From NCBI RefSeq assembly GCF_029867415.1, contig NC_081180.1, positions 240,129,088 to 240,193,087 of the forward strand: DNA of 64,000 bases, in the 5' to 3' direction. How positions within the stretch are numbered: the first letter of the stretch is position 1; every line of letters starts with the position of its first letter. This document shows positions 45,229-57,561 of the stretch, piece after piece. The stretch is from Vicia villosa. Lineage: Eukaryota > Streptophyta > Magnoliopsida > Fabales > Fabaceae. Under the pieces are notes generated by a model. The model worked only from the letters and a program-made list of their open reading frames with translations. It was not told the origin of the DNA and did no database searches. The position numbers and the translations under genes are program-made.

Positions 45229-48200
45229 TGTAACACCCCGTTTTTTTTTATTTCTAAAAACAAGAGCAAGTATATATATTTTAAAACAACGGTGTATGCT
45301 AAATTAAATGGGAAGCCGGCTCTAACATATTCAAAGGAACTACAACATATAATTTTAAAAGCAAGAAAACCGTTTTTAAAACTGAATAGTATTATATGTA
45401 TCAGTAGTGCTCCTCGAGGAAGCAAAGTGTACATACCTGAATATTACAAATCCCCAAAATAAAGTACCTAGTTCATGACATCTAAACATAAGTGTATCAT
45501 AGACTTAGGGCATACTGCAGCCTAAACATAATAAGAGCTACTCACTAGAAGTGTAATAATATCAAGTACAATCATCCAAAAAAAAAACCAAAAAAAAACT
45601 ACGGCTAAACATCTTCTACGTTAGAGTGGTCAAGATAAGTAGTAATAACAACCTGCCCATGATAGTATGATGTGCCTGCAGCTGGGTCTAAACTCCAAGC
45701 ACTAAGCCGGTCCCTATCAGTAAAATCCCACGTCGTCCATGTCACCATCTCCAGTGGTGGCATCAGGTACTGTGTCATGGTCTGGGTGGGCGTCAACCCG
45801 CAACATATAGGTAGTAGAGGGTCACAATCTAAAAATAACATATACGAAAGAATACAAACATGCAAGTAATACATGATATACAACAGTCACAATATTTACT
45901 TCAACAAATAAAGCAATGCACAAATATCCTAATGCAGACTCTACATGAGTGTAATTCTCCCTAACCGGGTTTCTCACATGCATGAGTTTCGGAATTTAAC
46001 CTCTCCGCAGAGAGTCGTGGACCCTTTCCACTAAAGGTGCAGTGTTCCCTACTGACACCGACTCAATAAAATCCCGCGGGATTAGGTGGGCTCAATCCAC
46101 TAGAGTCCTCACCCGGTGCAGTCCACTTGACATACACGCAACTATGATATGCATGAGTATATGCTTTCTCTAATGCAACACCTTACATAATCTTCACATA
46201 TGTAATCATACCCACAAGTCAATTCATATATTTATTCAAAATTATATGAAAGTATGTTCACAAGTTTAGCATCACAGCATAAACACATATTCATAATTGG
46301 GCACACAACATTTAACCATTCTCAGGCAATTATCACAAAATCCCCAATTGGGCACACCATCATTCATACCAACACATATGCATTCAATCACATATAATAT
46401 CGTTAGAAAGTGCCCTTACCGTAGCGAGCTTTTCGATTATCTCTACTTTCCACCGACTGAGTACTATCAAACCCTAAACCAAGTAACGTTTTACCATTAA
46501 ATATAGTATTTTTCCTTTCATCCAAAAATTGGCGATTCTAGTTCCTTTACTATATTTATAACAAGTTTGTTTGTACTTATTCACCTATATCCTAAATCAT
46601 TGGTTTTAAATTCATTTTTATTCCGAGCAACCCATTATTATCAAATACTTTGATCATACTTGATTAAAATTATTGAAAATAAATTATAATACTTAAATTC
46701 CAAATGTTTAGTCTAAATTATAAAATAAAATATCATAAAAAATATATATAAATTAGAAATAAGAATATTATTTCCTATTCAAAATAAAGTATTTTGATCT
46801 TAAAATCTTTAGACACCGTAACTTTCTTCTTAAAACATATCCCAATTTAAAATTAACCTTTATTTAAAATAGAATAAAACTATAAATAATATTCTTTTTA
46901 TTTAATAGGAATTAGAGAATAGTTACAAATACACACTAATGAAATTCTTTATTTTGAAAATTAGAACCAAATACTTTTTTGGGTACAAATTCCAATATCT
47001 TGTAATTTGATACTTTGATACTGCTAATCAAAACAGGTTAGTTATATTTATAAATAAGTGACATAAAATTGGTCTAAGTAGTAAGGAATTAATTTAATCA
47101 TATATGTTATTCATCTCACAGTAGAAACTTTCTTCTTTTTTTTATTTATACTTCTAAGTGAGTTTTAACATAGACCAAAAGTATAATAAAATTCTTATTT
47201 TCCAACATGAATATAACTAAACCGAAAAGAAATTTTTTTAAGAGAGTTAAATGTATAGACTTATGTAATAACCATTTTTTTAAAGTTAAAATCACAAATC
47301 AATTATTAACTTAACAATCAAAACAACATTTTAGTTACTAATAAAATTATTAATATAGTTTAAACATGATATAAACCATTTTCTAAAAGCACTAGGTTGA
47401 ACTATAAGTATTACAGTAGCCATGTAGTAGTTATTAGTAGTTATTATATTTTCTTGGAAGGTCATATGATATAAAATCAAATAATTGGTAGAAGTTATAT
47501 CTCTAACAAGGAAGAAAGAAATCATACCAGGATATGAGCTTTCAAAAAGGGTTGGAATTGAGTAGAGGAAGAAGAGACAATATGAAAGAAAGATGGGATA
47601 GGTGTATGTCGAGAGAGAGAAAAAATTTGTGCTCTGTGCATTTGATTTAGATCACATCATGTATTAATAATTAAGAGTATGGATTTTAAAACCATTGGAT
47701 TAAATAGTGTTGGGGATAAGGTTGTTCCCTAACCATTTGATCCTTCTCTCACATGCAAAAGTCATTATGACATTGAGTAAAATATCATGATTTTTTTTTG
47801 TTAGTGGTGCTTAGTAATTTTAGTAACCCTATGTAAGCAAAAAAAATAGTTATACTATGTCATGTTTTATTTTATTTTCACCGAGATATACACATAGAAA
47901 AAATATCCGGAACGAATAACAATCGAACATGCATTTTATCGAAAAAATGAATATGTTAAAATGATCTACGCGGTACGAAGTTTAATAAAATAGACTGAAA
48001 ATGATGAAAATCATAAATAAAAATATCCGATTAAACAAGCTCTGACAGGTAAAAGTATAACCGTAAACTGTGTTAAAAAATAAAATGAGCTTACCTACTC
48101 GCTCTATGCGTAATATGGATTAATAAAATAATCTGGTACAGATCAAAACTCGAAACATTTCTCTTGCTAATTTTCGTATAATGTTGGTTTGTTTCGACCG

Positions 48201-48440
48201 ATACGCCTGAAAACTCCTACTTAATTTTTGATAAAAGTGACGAATCTTTTTCATAGATAAATAAAACTATTAGAGCATCATGGAAAATATTACTAAATAT
48301 TCGATAGTGCTCCAATATGGTTTCGACCACTCGATGTTTATTTATAGACCATTTATTAAAATTAATGATCGAAAACCCCTAACTCTTTTATTAATCCTAC
48401 ACCCTGATACTTATAGTTACATAAAACTATGGGTCTTACA
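45229..48440 (-). repeat. Tekay 3' LTR (3,212 bp)
   Basis: The minus strand starts TGTAAGACCCATAG at 48440 and ends GGGGTGTTACA at 45229. The inner end of the 5' LTR at 57442 has the matching GGGGTGTTACA. From about 46100 it aligns closely with 57590 onward, and from 47243 with 63746 onward, on either side of the copia insertion. A TATA candidate (TCTATAAATAAAC, minus) is at 48336-48348. Confidence 0.85.
48336..48348 (-). promoter_or_regulatory. TATA-box candidate in the Tekay LTR
   Basis: The minus strand reads TCTATAAATAAAC about 100 bases inside the LTR from its 5' end, in the correct orientation for U3-driven transcription. The corresponding part of the 5' LTR lies beyond the window. Confidence 0.5.
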
Positions 48441-48457
48441 TTACTCCCCTCCTAAAA
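48441..48457 (-). promoter_or_regulatory. Polypurine tract of the Tekay element
   Basis: The minus strand reads TTTTAGGAGGGGAGTAA directly before the 3' LTR start TGTAAGACC. This is the expected primer position for plus-strand synthesis. Confidence 0.8.
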
Positions 48458-48476
48458 GAAGTTTCATCCTTGAAAC

Positions 48477-49160
48477 TTAGACGGTGTTGAAGAGCTCTGA
48501 ATATTGTTCCTTTATCATGCTTTCTAGTTCCCAAGTTGCATCTCCTGTGGCTTCGTTCCAAATTACCTTAACTAGTAGTGTCTCCTTGTTTCTGAGGCGC
48601 TTTATCTTCTTATCTCTGATTTTTAGCGGGGATACCTCAAATGACAAGTTTTCCTTCAACTGGATGTCATCGGGTGTGATCACATGTGAGGGATCTGGAA
48701 CATATTTTCTTAATTGAGACACATGGAACACATCATGAATTTTTGATAGTACCGATGGTTGTGCAATTCTGTATGCAACTTTCCCAATCCTCTCTGTGAT
48801 TTGGTATGGTCCAATAAATTTAGGGGTCAGTTTTCTCGCCTTTAAAGCCCTACCTACACCGGTGGTTGGGGTGACTAGAAGAAATACATCTTCTCCTTCC
48901 TCAAACTCCAAAGGCCTACGACGCCTGTCTGCATAGCTCTTTTGGCAATCTTGAAAACTTTTATTCTTTATCGAATCATCTTAACCTAATCGGTAGTTTT
49001 GTTGCACCATCTCTGGTCCCACTATCATATTTTCTCCATCTTGATACCAACATAATGGAGTCTGACATCGCCTTCTGTAGAGAGCCTCATATGGGGCCAT
49101 CCCAATGCTTGCATGGAAACTGTTATTGTACGTGAATTCTATCAGTGGCAAGACATCATC
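48477..49160 (-). pseudogene. Tekay integrase C-terminus and chromodomain-like region
   Basis: 48911-48477 is one open frame: LKARKLTPKFIGPYQITERIGKVAYRI (the GPY/F module of the integrase C-terminus), FHVSQLRKYVPDPSHV, then IRDKKIKRLRNKETLLVKVIWNE...ATWELESMI, a chromodomain with the aromatic and WE residues typical of Tekay/Del elements. Between 48911 and 49160 the same protein continues with at least two stops or frame changes (for example the segment matching EALYRRRCQTPLCW). Function in intact relatives: DNA joining and chromatin targeting. Confidence 0.85.
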
Positions 49161-50746
49161 CTAACTTCCTCTATCATCCAACACACACGCTCTTAGTAAA
49201 TCCTCTAGTGACTGGTTAGTCCTTTCCGTCTGGCCATCCGTTTGTGGATGATATGTCGAACTCAACCTTAACTTAGTACCCAATGCGACATGTAGTGTTT
49301 TCAAAAAATGGGAGGTAAATTTGGGGTCCCGGTCTGACACAATGCTCGCTGGTACTCCGTGAAGACTCACAATCTCGGCTATATAAATCTCGATTAGCTT
49401 CTTAGTTGTATAAGTCGTCTTAACGGGCAAAAAGTGAGCAGACTTTGTCAACCGATCTACTATAACCCAGATTTAGTCATTTTTCCTCTTAGTTTTTTGG
49501 TAGACCAGTGATAAAGTCCATTGAAATACTGTTCCACTTCCATTCTGGTATGTCTAAAGATTGCAACATACCTGCAGGCCTCTGGTGTTCCACCTTTGCC
49601 TTTTGACAGGTTAAACACAACACAACGTATTGTGCTATGTTTTTCTTCATACCAGGCCACCAAAAATCTTGCCTTAGATCATGGTACATTTTAGTTTCCC
49701 CTGGGTGAATACTCAACTTACTCTTACCAGCTTCTTCAAGGATCGTTTTTCTTAGTTCCTTTGTATCGGGCACACACACCCTCCCATTGCATCTCAAGAT
49801 ATTGTCCTCACCTACCTTGAATTCCATGGTGGTGCCTCGAATGATCAAATTCCTTTTCTCTATAATTAAGTCGTCATCTTGACAATTGGCAATGTCTTCC
49901 AACAATCCATTTGACACTTTAATCATTCCAAATTTCAAAGCCCCTGGTGCAAATTCCACACTTAAATGTAGATCTCGAAACATTTCTAACAACTTATGTT
50001 GACTAGCCATGATGGTTGATAATGCGGAAATACTCTTTCTGCTCAACGCATCCGCTACAACATTCGCCTTTCCCGGGTGGTATTGTAGTGTGAAGTCAAA
50101 ATCCTTGAGTGTTTCCATCCACCTTCTCTGCCTCATGTTTAACTCCTTCTAGTCAAAAAGATATTTCAAACTTTTATGGTCACTGAACACGATAAAAGTA
50201 CATCCATAAAGATAATGTCTCCAAATTTTCAAGGCAAAAACCACTGCGGCAAGCTCTAAGTCATGGGTGGGGTAGTTCCTTTCATGAGTTTTTAACTGTC
50301 GTGATGCATATGCTACTGCTTTCTTGTGTTGCATTAGCATACATTCGAGTCCCTGATGTGATGCATCACAATAAACCTCGTAAGGTTCATCTGGTTGTGG
50401 TAAAACTAACACTAGTGAAGTCGTTAATCGCTCTTTTAGCAATTGGAAACTGGTTTCACACTTCTCAGTCCAAGCGAAAGGTTGATCCTTTCTTGTAAGT
50501 TGCGTCACTGGTGCCACAATCTTTGCAAAACCCTCTATAAATCTTCGATAATAACCAGACAATCCTATGAAACTTCGTATATCTGTGATCGTCTTTGGTT
50601 GTTCCCACGCAAGTACGATCTCAATTTTTCCTGGGTCCACTGCTATTCCCTCTTCTAATATGACATGGCCTAGAAAATTCACTTTCTCTAACCAAAACTC
50701 GCACTTCGAAGGATTTGCGTACAACTTTTTCTCACGCAAGACTTGG
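49161..50746 (-). pseudogene. Tekay RT thumb, RNase H and integrase
   Basis: From 50746 downward: RT connection ([36 protein letters not shown]), RNase H ([32 protein letters not shown]), a short break near 50140, linker (LQYHPGKANVVADALSRK), integrase zinc-binding HHCC (HPGETKMYHDLR, CLTCQKAK) and catalytic core (MDFITGLP, IVSDRDPKF, TDGQTERTNQ, the D-D-E residues). A stop or frameshift lies near 49485. The RT palm lies beyond the solo LTR insertion at 50752-52178. Confidence 0.88.
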
Positions 50747-50751
50747 AGAAC

Positions 50752-52178
50752 TGATCGGTCACCAATTTCACTTATACTCCGCAAATTATTTGGTAAAAAT
50801 CGGTCATTTCGGTAACACTGTGAATGGTTTGTTCTTTGTTTTAAGTAGTTCTTTCATGTTTTGTTAATCTAATTGTTAGTGGTAATTTTTAGTAGAATAG
50901 TTACTTTTGATCACTTTGTTGGTAGTTATTGGTTATTTCAGGTGTAAGGAAGAATCGCCGAAAAAATGGGACGAGAATAGAAGAAAACAAAGCCAAAATT
51001 GCAAGGAAAGAAGCTGACGCGGGCGCCAGTATCGTGGGACACGGCCATGTCAGCTGAAAAAGAGAAAAAAAATGTTGTTGGGAGCAAACAGAGGTTGACA
51101 CGGGCGCCAGTGTCATGGGACACGGCCGTGTCAACTGATACATGAAAAAGAGCCTTTTTAAGAGAAAACAGAGGCTGACACGGGCGCCGGTGTCGTGTGA
51201 CACGGCCGTGTCCGCTGATGCGGCCAGAATTTGTTTTTTTAGCTGTTTCATTATTTCAAGTCTCATTAAGGGCGTTCTCGACTTTTTACATGAATGGAAT
51301 GTAACCTAACACTACTTAGACCTAGTTTGAGAGTTTTTTGGATGATCTTGGATCATATTGAAGAATTCTACGGTGAAGAAGAGAAGCTAACAAGGGTTTC
51401 GAAGAACGGGAATTTTCAACGGCAATCGCAATTGAAGATCAAAGCCTTCCCTAATTTTTGTAATGTTTATCATCTTTATTTTTAATTCTTCGAATATTAC
51501 TATGAGTAGCTAAACCCCCCATTGCTACGGGGTGTCCCTGAATTGCCATTGTTATGAACCGTATTTTCATCAATTTATGCTATTGATGTTTTATGAGTTT
51601 ATTTTTATTGTGCAAAATTCTTAATGCCTTTTCTATCGGACAAATAGTTTTCGGATTCACGGGTGAGATTTAGGTCGGACAAACCAACTCAACGCAATTT
51701 GCACAATAATACTTCGGTAAAATTGCTTAGAAATGAGGATTTAACCGTAGTAACCGTTTAATTCTTGATATTCATTATTATAGCGCTTGTTGTTATCTTT
51801 AATAGCTAAGGAATTAGGATCAAAGATAAATACCAAAGGTTTTCCGTTAAGGAATTAAGGAAAACAACTCTTGAGATTCGGTAGTAGCTCATTATAACTA
51901 TATGTCATAAATTGGGGAATAAAGTTCATTGCGCGGCAATTTAAACACCTAACCTAGCTTGCTTTCTCATATTGTCAAGAACCATTATTTTACTTTTGCT
52001 TTCATTAGTTATAATTAATATAATTTCTCTACAAACAAACAAATCCCATGACATTTTGTTCAATTGAATAATTGTGAAACATATATTTCCTACGCAGTCC
52101 GCGAGTTCGATACTGGGTATAAACCTCTTTTTAAAACTACATCGGTGAAAAATAGTACACTTGCTAATTTTTCGATCA
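50752..52178 (+). mobile_element. Solo LTR (1,427 bp) inserted in the Tekay RT
   Basis: It starts TGATCGGTC and ends TTTCGATCA (terminal inverted TGATCG/CGATCA) with target duplication AGAAC at 50747-50751 and 52179-52183. The interrupted RT reading frame lines up again on removing it together with one AGAAC. It holds no coding region, primer-binding site or polypurine tract. It is related to 38687-39934. Contents: three ~73-bp units with GACACGGGCGCC (51017-51215), 'atgagtagctaaacccccc' and 'ggacaaatag'. Confidence 0.92.
51017..51222. repeat. Three ~73-bp units with GACACGG/CCGTGTC inverted repeats
   Basis: Each unit reads 'gacacgggcgcc.gtgtc.tg.gacacggccgtgtc' with small changes, spaced by about 40 bases of A-rich sequence. 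The core can form stacked hairpins (GACACGG pairs with CCGTGTC). The same layout with a different core is in the 38.8-kb LTR. Confidence 0.85.
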
Positions 52179-52846
52179 AGAACCAAGTGGAGATGCTCTT
52201 CATGCTCCTCCTCATCCTTAGAATAAATGAGGATATCATCAATGAATACTACTACAAACTTGTCGAGGAACTGATGGAAAATCCTATTCATGTAGTCCAT
52301 AAAAATGACAGGTGCATTCGTCACTCCAAACGGAATTACAAGGTATTCATAATGCCCATAACGATTACAAAATGTCGTCGTTGGAATGTCTTCATCCTTA
52401 GCTCTGATTTGATGGTAACCTGCCTTTAAGTCAATCTTTGAAAAAATTGCCGCCCCTTTCAACTGATCCATTAAATCATCAATTCGTGGTAAGGGATACC
52501 GGTTCTTAATAGTTGCCTTATTAAGCTTCCGATAATCTACACATAAGCGTGAACGTCCATCCTTCTTCTTCACCAAGAGGACTGGCGCTCCCCAAGGGGA
52601 TACACTTGGCCTTATGAATCCCTTCTCTAATAAATCTTCTACTTGACTCTTTAGCTCTACTAATTCCGCTGGTGCCATTCGGTAAGGGGAATCCGAAATT
52701 GGTCCTGTTCCTAAATGTAGGTCTATAAAGTACTCCACTTCACGTACATACATTCTCTGTCTGAATGTCTGGGGTTACTTCTACGTTCTATAGTGACAAA
52801 AACTCTTGAGCTCCCTCCCTTAATGTCACTCTAAGTTGGTTTGCAG
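52179..52846 (-). pseudogene. Tekay reverse transcriptase, N-terminal half
   Basis: 52753-52179 reads [108 protein letters not shown] and the catalytic [11 protein letters not shown]. These are complete fingers and palm motifs of a chromoviral RT. Upstream, 52846-52755 carries the protease-RT linker with stops or frame change. It is flanked below by the 1,427-bp solo LTR and above by the 2,956-bp one. Confidence 0.9.
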
Positions 52847-52851
52847 ATAAG

Positions 52852-55807
52852 TGTAGCAACCTGCCTAAAAATTTATAGCTTAGAGAGTCGCCACCTATTC
52901 TGAAGGGCGAATAGGAAACCCTACGCAGTATAGAGATCAGGGTAAGATACTATATTTAGGTCGAGGGAAGGTGTTAGGCACCCTCAACCCTTTCCTATGG
53001 CTTTGAATCTAAGGTCAACAGTGTTATGGCTAAGAGTATTAAGGTAAGGTTTATGCTTTCGAGGGTAAAATAATTAAGAGGAACAGGAAAAAAATGAGAT
53101 TTAGAGGGAAGGGGACTCGCCTTGGTTATCCAAGTGCCTACGTATCTCCTTAGGGAGAATCAGAGTCTACGTAGTTCGGGGACAGGATTGTACGCCTTAG
53201 AGTTGAATTGAATGTATTTGAATTTGTTTTGAAGTTGTTTTGAAATGCGAATATTCGAAGGTATTTTAAGTTACCTTATCGTAGTTGTGAACATCGCACA
53301 TCGCAGTGTTGAAACACCGTAGTATCGTGGTTTAGTGTATTTTGAGTGTTTTAGGATGTGGGCGTACAACCCTGATTTTAGTATGCACTATTAACCGCAA
53401 TAATCGATTGATTCAATTACCATGGTTAACAGATTCAAAGTTGTATCGTTACCAATTTTAATCAATTGACTTGATTATCACTAATAACGAATTAGGATAT
53501 TTTTTAATAATTTTAAATAATTAATTTGTATCATTACCCCTCGCAATCGATTGATTCGATTAAAAAGAATAATGAATTGAAGTGTGGAAAATAGAAAGGT
53601 TAATCATCGCGACTAATAAGATAGTCGAAACCATTTAACCGAATAGAAATTAATTGCATTTTAATTAAATAACATTTTAATTAAATTATTATTGCCCATA
53701 GCGATTAATCGATTTAATCGGCACAAACAACAAATTAGAACTTTTAATATAAATATCATATAATAATTTATTTGTAAAAAATAATTATTATTATATAAAT
53801 AATATATTAAAAAGAATTAATTAAAACATATAATTAATTAAAATTAATTTAGTTTATTAGGAATAGGATTCAGTGTGGCTGATTGTATGGTGCATGGTAT
53901 GGGTGTTCATCCTGGGACGCAGATCTAAGATGAGTGGGAATCCTATGGTTTAGATCAGAGGGTGTATGGTGGAACATACAGTCAAGGGCGCATAGGATCA
54001 TCTAGGAAAATTTGGAAAAATATATGCAAAGGGCCAGGGATCGAACCCTGTACCATTTGGACACACAAACGCGCTTTTACCATCCCACCTAAGTTAGTCA
54101 AGCGTTTAATGAACGCTTTCAGCATGTCATATATGAAATCAAGAAAGAGACATGGGGTGGCGCGCCAAAATTCAAACAAACCAATGGTGTATTGCCACGC
54201 AGTCATCGTCCCACAAAGGCCTGCAACTTTTTGAGGAAATTTGCTACGATTTTGCTAGGGATGGCGTCGTAGCAAACCAAGCCCAGAAAATAGCGAATAG
54301 CCCCCCTCTTCACATAAACGTTTCGCGACCTATGTAAACCCTTCGTCTACCTCATGTGAATTCAAACCAACCCTTATTAGGACTTAATTTTGCCTTTGTA
54401 AAAAATCCCCAATTTGAAACCCTAAAACCTCCTTCGGCCTCCAATGGCCAGACGTGATTTAAACACTCAAACTCCACTCTAATGATCCAGAAACGTTCAC
54501 AAACATCACACAAACCATAATACACCAACAATTTAACATGTAGATGCTTCACATATGTAAATCGATCCAATGTTCAGAGTAACATACCTTGGTAAATTGG
54601 AGGTTATTCTGGGGTTTCTGATGTCGTGCAATGATCCAGTCACCTTCAGAGACCTTCAAGGAAGCGTTCGCACCTTTTGATTCTTGTTAAAACCTCTTAA
54701 TTCTCCAAAACCGAGTTTGAGATTCTTGGTGAATTTTTGGTTCTTGGCTGCCCTCTCTTTTTCAGAATTTCCAACCCCTCATTCGTGTGCATAGCTCCAG
54801 ATACTTATAGGGAATGAAATTAGGTTAAAACTTGAAGCCCAATGATCACTAAATCCAACTTTGCCATGTTTGAGAAAATTCACTTTATTCTTGATTCATA
54901 AGTTACCATATTTGGCAAATATTGTATCAATCTTCTCCATTTGATTTATGCACGAAAATTAGATATATTTTGCCATTAATGTTGTTTGGAATCGGCCAAA
55001 ATATATTTTCTACCAAAATATTTGATTTCCCATTTATTTAAATCATTAAAAATCAATTTTAAATGAAATAAAATTGTGTAAAATCAAATAAAATGAGATA
55101 ATACGTGTCATATGTTTTGGATAACTTGTGGGCCAAATTTAAGTCATAAAAGTATGGGCCTATTTGCAAGAAATCCAATTTGAGCCTTCTTATTTCACAT
55201 TTTGCCTTCAAAAATCACCCAACTTTGATCAATCATATCTCACTCAATTTTTAAGCTATGAGGGAGTTCTAGGACTTTTTGGAAACCTCAAGAGGTCCTC
55301 TACAAGCCACTTTGGAACATATTTTCCATTTGGAGCTTTTATCTTGATCATATCCTCTTTGCCAAAAAACTGCTTTTGAAGGATGCTTGAAAATGACCTG
55401 TAATCTTTTGCATCATACCTCTCAAATGAAGCATTTCTAGCCCTGGCTTGTGAGAGACAAAATTGTAGGGAATCCAATTTCCTTCAAAATAGGCTTTGAG
55501 TGGGGAATTTTTGATGTTCCATGTGAAAGTTATGCCCAGTCAAAGTTGGGTTGACTTTCTCCTAAGAAACCCTAATTTGAACCTTTTTGTATTTGTTCAT
55601 CTCTGAGTTTCTATTAATGGAATCATGATCATTCTTTGATCAAATGATGGTTATGCACCTCTATACTTGATGTTTGACCAATGATCATGGGTTTGAATCA
55701 TGCTTTGATTGTGGATCTTGGGATTGTTTGAGCAAGGCTTTGGAATTGAATCTTGAACTTTGAATTATTGTAGATGGAATATGGAAGGCAAATTTTGGGG
55801 TAAGACA
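52852..55807 (-). mobile_element. Ogre-like solo LTR (2,956 bp) inserted in the Tekay protease-RT linker
   Basis: The minus strand starts TGTCTTACCCCAAAATTTGCC and ends ...TTTTTAGGCAGGTTGCTACA, with target duplication ATAAG at 52847-52851 and 55808-55812. The 'agagtcgccacc' and 'gtgttaggcaccctc' blocks near its low end match the layout of the 4.2-kb LTRs at 16717 and 28601. There is no coding content, PBS or polypurine tract, so it is a solo LTR. A TATA candidate (CTATAAGTAT, minus) is at 54801-54810. Confidence 0.92.
54801..54810 (-). promoter_or_regulatory. TATA-box candidate in the Ogre-like solo LTR
   Basis: The minus strand reads CTATAAGTAT about 1 kb from the LTR's 5' end, in the correct orientation. 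It is weaker than the candidates in the other LTRs. Confidence 0.35.
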
Positions 55808-57236
55808 ATAAGTATTTAACAACTCCAGGTTTAGGGAAAAATACCATCTTGCATGCGCAGTCCAAGATGACATAATGATAGGATAACCAATCCATCCCGA
55901 GAATGATCTCGAGTGATGGTAGGGGTAAACAAATTAAATTGACAAAAAATTCTCGGTTTGGGATAACTACTAAACAGTGTAAGCATGCTGAATTGACAAC
56001 TAAATTCTTGGAAGGTGTAGAAACTTGTAAATCAAAGAGCATTGGCGATATCTTTATGTTCAAACGGTTTGCACAGTCTAAAGAAATGAATGAATGGGTT
56101 TCCCCAGTATCAATCAAGGCAGTTAGAGTGTTACCTACAACTTGGCAATCCTCTTGTATCACATTATTGGCCTGACCACTCTCTTTAACGTCCATAGTAT
56201 AGACACGCCCCCTTGCAATGGGTCGGGCTCCATGCGTTGCATTTAGCGTCGACTCCATTGTTGGAATCTTGCAATCTCGGGCACGGTGACCCATATTCTT
56301 ACAGTTGAAACAAATAGGTGCATTGTTTTTGCAGTCATTAGCATAATGTCCTTCCCGACCACAAAGGTAGCATATTTGTTTCCCTCCCATTTGATTTCCT
56401 TGAGGTGAATTTGTAGGACGATTTGGTCCGCGATTATTTTGAGGATGCTGGTAAGGCTTCATTCCTTGTTTACCACGATTATTATTATGATAATTTGGAC
56501 GAATAGGTCCCCCAACAATTGAATTTCCTCCACGGTTTACTCTCTTATTCTTCATATCCCCAATCTCTTGACATTTTTCTACCAGCGTTTGGAATTGTCG
56601 GATTCCCAAAGGTACCAATGCATCCTGCATCTCATACCTCAAACCATCTTGGAAACGACGACACATGTAAGCTTCATCGATACCATCTCTGAAGAAGCGA
56701 AAAAACCTTGAAAGAGACTCAAACTTGCTTGCATATGCCTCGATGGTCATACCACCTTGGCGCAGTTTCAAGAATTCTTCACCATACCTTTCCGTAGCAG
56801 TCTCAGGAAAGTATTTGGCTAGAATTTTTCGTTTAAAGGTTTCCCAATTTATTTTCTTGTAAGCACCTTCCATCATAAGCTTAGTATTTCTCCACCAGTA
56901 CTCGACATCTCCCAGTAATTGATAGGTGGCTAGAGTCACTTTTTCCCCTTCAGGGCAGTGGATTGCTCCAAATATCTTTTCTAATGCTTGAAGCCATAAA
57001 TCAGCAGCATCAGGACCTCCTTCCCCATGGAACTTAGGTGGGTCTTGATGACGGAATTAAGTGAGAGTACGAGACCCAACAGTATGGATCTCTCGCTCTC
57101 TCTTCTCTCTATCTCTTTGCGTCTTAGCATTGGTTTGTGCAGTCACGGAAGCTGCCATAGCATTCATTGCATGAGCCATTTGATCTATGGAGAGATCATT
57201 CCTCCTAGGGGATGTAGGCGCTCTTCGGGGAGGCAT
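55808..57236 (-). pseudogene. Tekay gag and aspartic protease
   Basis: The start ATG is at 57236 (MPPRRAPTSPRRNDL), in frame to an early stop TAA at 57057-57059, after which the same frame stays open to the insertion at 55807. Contents: capsid-like region (LATYQLLGDVEYWWRN, WETFKRKILAKYFP, FLKLRQGGMTIEAYASKFESL), two CCHC zinc knuckles (CYLCGREGHYANDC and CFNCKNMGHRARDC) and protease (ALIDTGETHSFIS, with the DTG catalytic triad, and IILGMDWLSYH). The two knuckles and gag-protease fusion fit the Tekay lineage. The single stop and the downstream solo LTR inactivate it. Confidence 0.9.
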
Positions 57237-57421
57237 CTTATTCCTACAAAACCCAATACTTAGATTAGTATCCTTCTCCGATTCCCAAGAAATATCTCAT
57301 TGAATCAACTCATTATCGCAAACTTAATTTTCTATTCGTTAAGACTGACTTGTCAACTACTCTAATCTAAAAGACTCTAGACCAATGACTTCCTAATTCA
57401 CTTTCCCTTTGAAGATTTAAA

Positions 57422-57438
57422 GCCGTGCTCTAATACCA
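57422..57438 (-). promoter_or_regulatory. Primer-binding site of the Tekay element (initiator Met tRNA type)
   Basis: The minus strand reads TGGTATTAGAGCACGGC three bases (TTA) after the 5' LTR end. It differs by one base (T for C) from the plant initiator-methionine primer consensus TGGTATCAGAGC. About 185 bases separate it from the gag ATG. Confidence 0.85.
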
Positions 57439-57480
57439 TAATGTAACACCCCATTTTTTTATTTTTAAAAACAAGAGCAA

Positions 57481-57483
<3 letters not shown>

Positions 57484-57558
<75 letters not shown>
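57484..57558. repeat. (AT)n microsatellite in the Tekay 5' LTR
   Basis: About 37 AT dinucleotides, replacing the '(ta)tatatattttaaaac' region of the 3' LTR at 45271-45290. Confidence 0.95.

Positions 57559-57561
<3 letters not shown>

Noticed and set aside
51017..51222. CRISPR-like array (repeats with spacers)
   Set aside because: Only three diverged units, inside a plant LTR, with conserved spacer length due to tandem duplication. CRISPR arrays do not occur in plant nuclear DNA.
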